Below are positions 42,501 through 52,696 of a stretch of 64,000 bases of DNA, piece by piece. Source of the stretch: Apus apus (lineage: Eukaryota; Chordata; Aves; Apodiformes; Apodidae); contig NC_067283.1 in the NCBI RefSeq assembly GCF_020740795.1, forward strand, positions 39,483,659 through 39,547,658, given 5' to 3'. Within the stretch, counting starts at the first letter, position 1; every line of letters begins with the position of its first letter. The notes beneath the pieces were generated by a model. The model was given only the letters and a program-made list of their open reading frames with translations, was not told the DNA's origin and did not search any database. Both the position numbers and the translations under genes were made by a program.

Positions 42501-45484
42501 TGAATTGGATGGTCCCTTCGCAGGAACTTTGTAACCGCAGTGAAGCTTGAAGCAAATTCACCATATGCAGTGGAGTGAGATGGACAGCTGGGAAAGTAAT
42601 TACCTGCCACCTTTCTGCACTTTGGCCCCTGAAGTGGTAACTCTGGACCAGCTCTTTCAGCACCTACCAGCCAACACAACCTAACCCATCTCGTTTCTCT
42701 TGGGTTTATTACAGCCCTGTGCAACAGGGTACTGCTTGCTGCTGACTCAGTTCTTTTTGTTGTTGTTCCATGTCCGTGAGACTGCCAAAATTGTAGTCTT
42801 TTGGGTTTGTAAAAAATGAGCTTCTCATATTTGTGTTCTACACTGCTGTGTGAAGAGCTGACCTCAGCTGACTGTGAGGCACAACAGGGAGGAGAAGAGA
42901 TGGGAGAGCAGGAGGTCTAAGCTGGCCAGCTCTGGGGCAGGACACTTGCGAATTCAAAGATAGTCCCAGTTTAATGTGTCCCACTGAGATCTGTGACTCG
43001 GGACTGGATTAAGACTTGGCATGGCCTCCAAGTGGAAAAAACAAACAAAAAACCCAAGTGTGAGCTAATCAAGACCCTGGCTCTGGTGACAGGAGCGGGG
43101 ATACTGTTTGGCAGCACCTGGCCTCCTGCCACCCATGCAGGGCCAGTCCAGATGTCAAAGCAGTCTGCTTTTGACAGGGACCAGCAATGGGTGTTTGGAG
43201 AAAGGCTGGTGAGCATGGAGCAAGTCCAGCCCTGCATGTAGCACCCCTAGTTCTCTGAAGCGCACACTGGTTGCCCTTGAACTGTCCTGCTCAGTAGCTG
43301 CCACCGGCCCTGTGTGCCAACAGCCACCTAGGGTAGCTGCAAGCTGCCACATCCAGAGCTAGCTGGGAACTCCCACAGGGCTTCTGGCTCAGCCGGAGCG
43401 TAAGCTTGATCCATACACAGGATGGCATCTGAAGACAGATAAGGAGAAAATTACTGGCTTGACTCATAGGTGCCTCTTGTAATTTGAAATGGGAAGTGGA
43501 AGTACAACCTGTTTTGATGGTCTGCTCCTGGAAGCTCACTGAACCAGTGATGATGACTCAGGGAAAGAGGGTTGTTCACCGAGAACTGTATCAAGGATTC
43601 GGCAGGGTTATATAACAAGTAGCTGTCCTTCCCCTCGGATAACGTGCCTTCTCCACGAGCCTGATGCTTACAGCTGACCCGTTTTGAGGAACTGCAACAA
43701 AACAAAATGGCAAGTGCCTGGAGGCATTCTCAGGATGCCGCTGATCTCCTGCCCGAAACAGACCTGTTATTTGTTTTTGGACATTGTGCTACAGTTGTTC
43801 AGGAAGAGAAGCCAAAATTTCCCTGCTACCAATTGCTTCGCAGTGGTCCCACTGAAGTCATGCTTAGCGTGATGTACTTCGCTCTGTTTAGCTAAAGCAT
43901 GAAACTAGTTGTGGAGAACGTGCCTGTTTGTTTGCTGTTAAAATGGCTAAGGTTCAAAGTATGATCTTTTTGGGTTTTGGGGGCTGGGGTAAAGCTGACT
44001 TCTTTTGTGTGCTTGAATTTTGCTAGGTCTTTTTCAGTGTCTGTCCTAGAAAAGTTTGCACAGGTTTAAGCATTGGTGAAAATAGTCAGTGTTTGTAGCT
44101 GGAGGTAAAGAAGATCCTTTCTATCATAAAAGAAATGCTTGCTTTTCTCAGTCCAGGAAAAAAAAAAAAAAGCCAGAAAACCACAACAAAACAAACAAGC
44201 AAAAAAACCCAACAACAACGCAAAAAAACACCAACACAGAAGTAACAGGAATGCTCCTGTTTGTTAATGTCTAGTACCACCTTTGGGAGAAGATAATTGA
44301 CTGTGGCAGGGAGTTCCACAACTATTTTCAGTCCTTGGAGCTACGTTTGAGACCCTAATTGGGAGCTACATGTATTTGCTGATGTTCACATAAAGAATAG
44401 ATGAAGTGATTGTGATGATTTTATTAAAACTTTAAGTGCCTCACCAGGAGGTTTTGTTGGTTCACCCATGATCACTTGAAGGAATGAGAGAATTTGCTTA
44501 ATTCCTTCCTATTTGTAATGGTTTAGGCCAGAAGTCTCTGACTTATTGTAGTGAGCCAGTTTTGCCATGCGTGAAGCTGGTAGCTGAATCTGACAAAATG
44601 CACATCTGTCTTTGTTCATGAGGCTGATAATATCCAGCTTTGTTTCCATCACATCACATCCAAATGGTCCCTTAACAGGAATATCATTGTGTCAGGAGTA
44701 ATCTGGGCAAGTTGGTGAGGCATAACACAGACAGGCTCAAGGTTCAGGGCAGCCAGAAAGCTCAGTAATTCCACCACTTGTACCAGTGCTCAAACTACAA
44801 GTGTAAATCAGTTTGAATAGGCAGCGATGTTTGTATCCAGAGATGTCCCACAAACATATTTGTAAGATCCTCAAACGTCTTTCTAACACCCTACAAATGT
44901 CATTGGGATCTTACACTGGTGTTCCAAGATTATAACCCTTTTGCTTTTGATAGAGTTATTCCAGATTTATCTGGAATCTGAGTTATTTTAATAAGTGTTC
45001 TGTATTTGCAAAATAGTTTGAATACCTCAGGTTTGTTTCTAGTAAGTTTTCACTCTTGCTACCAATGCTGTGCATAGGATTTTATGAGAAAAACTACATT
45101 TGTTTTAACACTTAAGGTTTTATAGCTGGAAGCAATTTTCTTTAGTGTAACATTTCAGAAGCCCTTTATGGCTGGTGATATTTCATTGAAAGCCTGAAGA
45201 TTGAGACCTACTGCATGACTTTATCATGTATAAAGCTTATTATCTGACATAATTTGGTGCATAGCAGGCTTATTTATTTAAAAGGTCACACAATCATATT
45301 TCACCACTGGTAATGGCATTTTTATCCCTTTAATAGGTTTATCCTAAAGCATATTTATTCCTAATGCATTTCATTCTGAAGCCAGTTAATAACTTTAACT
45401 CTTCAGGCTCCTAGCAGAATAGAGAAGCCAGCATTTCAGAACAAGATTTTCACCAGTTGTGCCTAATATGTGAGGACAGTATCT
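36531..45484. other. Intergenic region between RPL15 and NR1D2, left part
   Basis: No gene or exon was recognised. The longest plus-strand frame, 41666-42049 (127 codons), matches nothing I know. Sequence near 40975-41070, with CCCCATCCCCAGAGAGCTCA, is weakly like old L2/MIR-type amniote repeats. A/C-rich, low-complexity DNA lies at 44155-44240. Confidence 0.6.
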
Positions 45485-45807
45485 GGCAGGGGCCTAAAGG
45501 AAAACTGGAGAGGGACTTTTTACAAGGGCATGTAGAGATAGGATGAGGGGGAATGGTTTCAAACTGGAAGAGGGTAGATTTAGATTAGATAATAGGAAGA
45601 AATTCTTTAGTGTGAGGGTGGTGAGATGCTGGAACAGGTTGCTCAGGGATGTTGTGGATGCCCCCTTCCTGGAAGTGTTCAAGGCCAGGTTGGATGGGGC
45701 TTTGAGCAACCTGGTCTAGTGGGAGGTGTCCCCACTCATGCAGAGGTGTTGGAACTAGATGATCTTTAAGGTCCCTTCCAAACCAAACCATTCTATGATT
45801 CTATGAC
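45485..45807 (+). mobile_element. CR1 LINE 3' end, best-preserved copy in the window
   Basis: It reads GGGGCCTAAAGGAAAACTGG, GAGGGGGAATGGTTTCAAACTGG, TTAGTGTGAGGGTGGTGAGATGCTGGAACAGGTTGC and GATGATCTTTAAGGTCCCTTCCAA, and ends in the tail CCATTCTATGATTCTATGAC. It is 5'-truncated and on the plus strand. Confidence 0.95.
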
Positions 45808-46480
45808 ACAAGGTTTAATATGCTGTTCCATGCATCATCTCCTGATACCACTCAGAACGTTGAAGAATTAGGCCTTAAATATTCTTTTGACCTCCAAGTT
45901 AGCCAGGGTGAGATGATTGAGAAAAAAAACACTGCACTATATAGCTCTGCTGAAAGTCCGAAGCTGTCATGGCCCTTTAATTGAAAGTTATCCTTTAGGT
46001 AGTTACAGGGGGGGCCAAAATATGTTTTGGTTTATTCCCCAGAGAAATTGCACTGATTTGAATACCATTGCTTTTGTTTTGCCCAGATGTAAATAGGCAG
46101 GACTCTCTCTTGGGGCCAACGCACAGGGACCAATGGTACCAGTAATGAAAGAATGTTCGTCTTCTACAATCTTAGGCTATTTAGGGCCCAGATGCAGGTA
46201 CCATTTCCTTCTGTTCATGACCGAGATAAGTTTTCTATGGCATTTTGCTTGAAAAATATGCCAGTAATCACAAAACCCTTGTGCTGCTCCAGAGGAGAGA
46301 AGCAAGGGCAATACGCAAAACCCTGCAGGAGCTGTGGCAAACATTTCTGACTGTGTCTCCCCACCATATGACCTGCAGAGTTTTCCCAAGATGAGGAGAA
46401 AGCATAATTTGCATCTCTGTTCTGCCCAGCACTGAGCTTCGGGTTTGTGCTAGAATACATCCCTCCAAGGATTAACATAG

Positions 46481-46546
46481 ATTACAAAGAGCAAACAAGA
46501 GTTTATGAAGGTTGACAGAGTTTACAAAAAGCAAACTAGATTTATG
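46481..46546 (+). repeat. Imperfect tandem duplication, period 40
   Basis: ATTACAAAGAGCAAACAAGA..TTTATG at 46481 recurs as TTTACAAAAAGCAAACTAGA..TTTATG at 46521. Origin unknown. Confidence 0.7.
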
Positions 46547-49500
46547 TTTTGGTGGTCTGGAGAGTTCAGAAGAGAAATGGTGGAGCCAAGCTACGTGACT
46601 TCTGAAGAAATGGTTTTGATCCAGTGACAGCAATGCCACCACACTGAGGGTGTCCTGGCCAGCACTGTGCCAGTGTCAAGCAATACCAACGTGACTGCTG
46701 GCAGCCTGCAGCTTACCTAACTTCCTAATGAGCATCAATACTTTGAAATAAGATGCTCTGCAGGACATTGTGATATAAAAGAGGCTGAAAAAGGCAGAAG
46801 AAAGTCCAGTCTTAGAAGGACATTTATTACAAAAGACACCGGAGGGAGAAATGCAGTTGCCCTTGGAGAGGAGTGGGTGGTGGGGAGAAGGGACTAGCAG
46901 CTGTCAGAGCAAAAGGCAGCAGCTGTCTGCTGACTGTGCCTTCAATATAACACCATGGATGTCTTCTCCAAGACAGTAAAATGTGTCACTATAAATCACT
47001 TGTAGTTAAATCACCTAAGTTTTGGTGCTTCAGTGAAAGAGTAGCTCCTTGAGCATCCTTTGCACAATCCATTCTGCTTCTCTCCCAAAAATCACAACTG
47101 GCCCAATCAAGCAATAAATATTCTCATCTTTGTTTCATTAACTGATTATTTCTGGATAAATAGAAGTAGCTTAGAGCACAGAAAGGAAAAGGTGGGCAGT
47201 GCTATTACTGCCATAAAGTATAGGCTTAGTTCATGCAAAATTAATGCTTTGTCTTTCTGGACTAGAAGTCCATATCCCCAAAAATCTGCAGGGGCAGCAG
47301 AGGCTATTGCATGGGGTTATTTCCCTTCATTTTGACCAGTCTAGAAGGCCACATGTATTATCAATTTACATTAATAAAAAGCACACCTGCAGTAACACTA
47401 GGTGAGAGAGAAAAGCAGAAGTGTTCTGTGCTTCAGGCCATAAACAGACTGCTAAAGAGCTGATTCAGGAAGAAAGTTCTCCTATGGGCAAGCTAGTATA
47501 TAACTGTCTGTTACGAGCTTTTATATCTTCCTCTGAGGCTCTGATACTTGGCACTGAGAGACAGGATGTGAGCATGAGGGAACAGTTTGTGAGCCAGTTC
47601 CTGTGTTTTGGTTATACTTAGCTCCGTGACTACACTGCTCCTGGTACCTAGGCTACTTGCATTCATGTCATGTAGGCATGCCCTTAATGGGTAGGCTTTA
47701 AATGACTCTATATTTAGCTTTTGCTTCTTCCTAAAGCGTTCTGCACACATTCAGCCTATGAAGGGTTGTGATGACAAGCAAAAGACCTCTGGGACCTCCT
47801 TATCAGGATTGCTCTTCCAGAGGGAGGAAAAAATAAAGTGCAACAATCTGAAGAGCTAGATACCTATGCGGAATGGAAATGGAGAGTAAGTAGGGCAAGA
47901 GGTCAGAAAACACTGTGTAGGGCTTGACCCAAGCCGGCTCTAATCAATAGAAAAATTTCCACTGGCTTCCAGAGGCTGAGTTTAGTTAGATGAGTTATTG
48001 CTATTTATATCGTTTAATGTAGGAAAGAAGTCACAGTCATTATAATGACTTTTAGAGGGCAGTATTTAAGCTAGTAACTGAAGATAGTAAGTAAATCTTT
48101 GCTTTAAAGAAACTGGAAATGCAAGGATGGGGTTGGTATCAGTTGCCTCACCTAAGAGAAGTGTACTTGTATGAACTAGTTCCGCCTGCAGTTGTGGAGC
48201 ACAAATTATTCAGGATGGACAGATTACTGAAGATTTTAGAAGAATCTCATCAAACAGACTGACAAGACAGAAAAACAGTGACAAAGTATTTTATATGGGG
48301 GAAAATAGCTTTCATCATATGTAAACCAATGTAAGCTGTAAATAACCTGCACTTACTGTAGATCTGTGCAAATGTCAGCGTTGTTCTGAGCATCAGTCAA
48401 AAAGACAAATAAGAGGTAAGGAATTTTTTCCTAAGGTAATATGGAATGAAGAAACAGAAAACATCAGGAGCTGTTGGGGCATGAAAAGATGCTGCTCCCT
48501 GGCATTCTTCATGTAAACAAATTTTTTTCTCTTCGCAAAGTATATGTTTGGGGATCAAATTAATATTATTGTAAATGTGCCAGGCACTGAAGAAATCCAA
48601 CTCATCCAAAACCAGACAAATGCCTGCTGATGGAAACTCCTGCGTTCCTGGCTGGTGTGTGGATGTTTACTGAGATTAGGAGGGCCTCTCCACAGGGATA
48701 GAAAGGTGCAGGCATTCTGTTGTGACCTGAGCAGCCACCAGCATTTCAGGCCTGAGGAAAAAGAGTCATCAGCCTCCACATACCTCTGGTGAGGTGGCCA
48801 GAGTGCATCCTGTCCCACCATCCAGCTATCAACTGCACTTAACAGTTAAGTCAGCTTTAGTTGCTGCAACACTGTTGTGCCATCTCCCATCCAGAGGTAG
48901 CAGAGTCTGTAGCTTAGATGGGAGTCACTCTGCAACCTTTGGAATTGAAATATGCAGTTTTAGCTGCTCCATGTGTGTGGGGTGGGGTACAAAAGGAGGA
49001 AATGTTTATTTTTCTTCCCAGGCGTGGGAAAAAGATTGTGGAAGCTTTCTGTCCCACCTTCTGTGTTGTTGGGTTTTTTTTTCCTTTGTCTGCCCTTTCA
49101 CATGTCAGTGCCTCACTTCAGCCTCTTCCCAGAACCACAAGGCTTCTGCAGAGAGCAGCATCTTCAGCAAACGGAGGCTGAAGGATTCAGAGGACTGACC
49201 AAACACAAGGACTCCCAATCACCCTTCAGGTGGCCTGTCTGACCTCCGGGTTGGAGAGGTGCCATGCCATGCCATGGTGCATGCCAGAAGTACACTGCCT
49301 CTCTGTAATGCCAGAATTTGTTTTGCCCTTTATGGAGGGGTGAACAACCCAAAGGGCTTAATATCTCCTTATGGGGATCAGGGAATATCTTGAAAGGAAG
49401 TGGCAGCTCAGCAAATAACTCTAGAGCTTTATGGGCCAATCTAGGGCTAAACAGAAGAAGCCACTCAGTAAGAAGCCCAGGCACCATGACTGGGTCAGCT

Positions 49501-51330
49501 TCCAGAGCCACAAGTTACTATGCCACTTGTTTGTGGGGGGTCGGGAATACAACCACAGGATACCTGGTTGCAAAGGACCTCAAGGATTATCTGTGCAACC
49601 TTTCTTGGCAAAAGCACAGTGTAGACAAGATGGTTGCAGGTTACATGGCAGGTATAAAAACTTTGATGCTAAGACATTTTTCTCCTCCAAACACTGAAGT
49701 GTCTCTCATGTACTGCTGTGGCATTCCATACCTTCATGCTGATCATGTGGACCTATAGCATAGGAGTGGACAGGGCCATTTCTAAGGACTTCTTCACTTG
49801 GAACTCCAGGAGGGGAATTACACTGGTGACACTATCCCATGGCTACCCCCATCCAGCTCTACCTCCTGGACCTTCTCAGGAACACAACTTTTGGCTTCCT
49901 CTGATGTTGTGGACAAGGAAAATGAGGGGAAGGCTGGGTGATTGGGCCAATTTCTTCCTTTTGCCATACTCTGTCCCTGAGAGAAGTGCTTGGTTCTTGC
50001 AACCCACATGCGTGTGGGGAGCCACCTCAGGGAAGAAACCAAAGAGGGTGTAGTATTGGAGCATAGGGAGCAGTCCAAGGTCATTAAGGAAGGGGTTGAT
50101 CTGAGATATGAGAGAGAAGCAAAAGAAAGGCATTCTTGAAGATGGGTGTTGGGTGGTTCCAGGGCTGCAAAGTGCAGTGCCAGAGATGGGGCTGAAACTG
50201 CTATAATGATCCCTGAGAATGTCAAAAGCAGATGGTAGAAGATACTAGAAGCTGGAATCCCTCTGGGAGGGACAAAGTCCTGTCTTGGCAGTAAATAGGA
50301 GAGACAGAGATTGGGAGTAATAGCACGATGGCCTCTCCCTATGGCATCCTACAAAGCTGTGTATGCTGCCTTTCCCATTTGTCCCGCCAGGCAGGAGCAG
50401 CAGCATATGTCCTTGCCCACAAAGGAAGTGGAGGAGCAGTCTTTCTTTCTCTTTATTGGCCACTCTCAGGAATGGCGTCCATAGACCCGATAAACCTGGA
50501 GCCTCCCTTGAGCACCACATACTGCCTGCAGGCCAGGAGGACCTTTGGTCTGAGTGCCAATGCCTGCATACTCATCTTCTAATGCTGCCACCACCACCTG
50601 CAAATGGAAGTCTCCTGCCTTACCCAACAGCAAGAGCCTGAGTTCTGCAGTATTTTTAGGAGTGAGCATCTAGGGTTGGTAACCCACTGGTTAGTAAATG
50701 TTACACAAGTACCTGCTTTGCTAAAATAAATAAATAAGTAAACCCCTCAGAGATACAGAAAGCATGGGCAGAGAGGACTTTCTCTGCTGTTGTTCCTGAT
50801 GTTCAACATGGTTTCCTAAGAAAATCTGATTTATACACTACCTCCTCCTTTAACCTTGTTGGCCAGTTTCAGCTGTTGAGAGGTTTGACATGGCAGGATG
50901 GTCTAATCTCCAATACATCAAATTTGTGCTTGGTCCACAAAGACCAGCAGCAAACAAGACGAGCAAGACAGAGACCCAGCTTGGTGCCCCTAGCATGGGA
51001 GGGGAGGGTGGGACATTGTACCCCATTCCCAGCTGCTCCCAGGGCAGACTGGACTGCTCGGTGGCCAACCTAGTAGGCAGGGGCTGCATGGGAGAGCTGG
51101 AGGGACCTGTGGCAGGGCTTAGGAGACATTGTTTGGAGTCAGTGTGAGCAGGAGAACTGGGAACACAAGGAGGACAAGAAGCTTCTACCGAAGGAAATTG
51201 GGGCTGGGGGATGGGAGGGCCTGCCGGTGGCACTGGGTGCTGCATAAGAACCAAGAAAGGTGGATGCCTCCTGGCCGCTGGGCCGCAGGCAGAAAACCAG
51301 GAAAACTCACTCCTTTACCTGATTCGTGAA

Positions 51331-51411
51331 GTGAGGAAGCTCGCCCAAGCTGACCTGTTTACCTCATTTGAGAGGAAGCTCACCCAAACTGGGAGACGGT
51401 CAACTACATTT
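51331..51411 (+). repeat. Imperfect tandem duplication, period about 39-42
   Basis: GTGAGGAAGCTCGCCCAAGC..TTTACCTCATTT is followed directly by GAGAGGAAGCTCACCCAAAC..CAACTACATTT. It lies just upstream of the NR1D2 CpG island. Confidence 0.6.
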
Positions 51412-52278
51412 AGCTGCGTTTAACCTCATTTCACCTTACTGCTTCCCTCTCCGCACGGATGTGTAAGTCACCCCACGAAGCCACCCACCTCCCTCTGCCT
51501 CCCGCGGGCCGAGGCAGGACGGAGCTTCATTTGGGGCTGTGCGTGCACGCAACGGAGGTTCCCCCCCGCCCCAAACCCCCATCTCATCGCTGTGGTGGGT
51601 TTTCTTTGTGGGTTTCCTTCTGGGAGCAGGAGATGAGGGAAGGTGAGCCTCCCCGCCCAGGGCAGGGGCGTCCCCGCGTCACCCCCCCGGTGCAGCAGGT
51701 CCCCTGAGGACGCATCCCTCCTCGGCCGGGGGGGCGGGGGGGGCAGAGACCTAACTGCCTGTATTCGGGCCGACGCGGTGCGTGCGCGCTGGCGAAGGGG
51801 TCTCGCCGGGATTTCCCTCTTCCCCTGCAGTGAGAAAACAAGCGGCTGGCAGGGGACGGAGCGCCCGCGCTCCGACCTGTCAGACGCCGTGGTCGGGACA
51901 GGAGAGAGCTAATTAGCTGCGGCAATCAGAGCAGTGGCATTTCCTGCCGGTGCTCGGCGCCGGAGGAGCCCGCCGGCGGATGCTGACACTGCCCCCCGTC
52001 ACCGTGCCCCGCGGCGCGGCGGGCGCGTCCTCCCGCCGCAGCCGCGGGGCGAGACCGCCGCACGGCCTGCAGCAGCGGCGCGGCCCGGCCCGGCCCGGCC
52101 CGGCCAGCGCGGACGTGACTTCCGCGGGGTTCCCCCCGCCCGCCGGCCGCAGAGCCAGCCGAGGGGGCCTCTGCGCACCCCCGGTGGCGAGCAGGTCCCG
52201 CCGCCGCCGCCCCCGCGCCAGCCCCCGCCCCGCCGCCGCCGCCGCCGCAGTGCCCCCGCCGCCCGCACGCGCCCGCCG

Positions 52279-52284
52279 CACGTG
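52279..52284. promoter_or_regulatory. NR1D2: E-box CACGTG upstream of NR1D2
   Basis: A perfect palindromic E-box about 400 bases upstream of the start codon; a candidate CLOCK/BMAL1 or USF/MYC site. Confidence 0.6.
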
Positions 52285-52349
52285 AGCGCTCCCGCCCGCG
52301 GCCCGGGTGGCGCGGAAAGTGTGTCACTGGGTGAGGGGGGCGGCCGGGG

Positions 52350-52410
52350 GCGGGGCGGGCGCCGGGGCGGGGCGGGGCGGAGCGGGGCGGGGCGGGGCGG
52401 GCGGCCGGCG
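52350..52410 (+). repeat. GGGGC-rich array (Sp1 boxes, quadruplex potential)
   Basis: Repeated GGGGC pentamers with one GAGC interruption, then GGGCGGGCGG, just upstream of the NR1D2 leader. Confidence 0.8.
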
Positions 52411-52680
52411 GTGCCGCACTCTGCGCGGCTCCCGATCGCTTTTGTTGTAAAGGGGAGGGCGCCGCGGCGGGGACAGGCAGCTGCGGCTCTGACAGGCGAC
52501 AGCGCGGCCGCCGCGCTCCCTGCCTGCCTCCCGCCCCGCTGCACGTAGGGCTGCGGCGGGGACGCCCCTGGGGAGACAGTGCCCGAGCGGAGCCGTGCCG
52601 AGCGGAGGCGAGCAACAGCCGGGCCGAGCCCGGCGCAGCCCAGCGCGGCGCCGCTCCTGCCCCTGCGGGAGGAACCCGCC

Positions 52681-52696
52681 ATGGAAGTCAGCGCGG
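52681..52696 (+). CDS. NR1D2: NR1D2 exon 1 coding part (residues 1-5)
   Basis: ATGGAAGTCAGCGCGG encodes MEVSA plus one base of Gly, with donor GTAAGC. The exon's 5'UTR extends upstream in the CpG island. The tiny coding part is conserved in the family (human MEVNA). Confidence 0.95.

Larger units (their letters stand above)
45808..51639. other. Intergenic region between RPL15 and NR1D2, right part
   Basis: No gene was recognised. It contains two imperfect tandem duplications (46481-46546 and 51331-51411), a GCCAT triplet repeat at about 49264-49278, and a stretch near 49550-49640 weakly like antisense CR1 (CAAAGGACCTCAAGGATTATCTG). The frames here are all under 150 codons and overlap on both strands. 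Confidence 0.55.
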
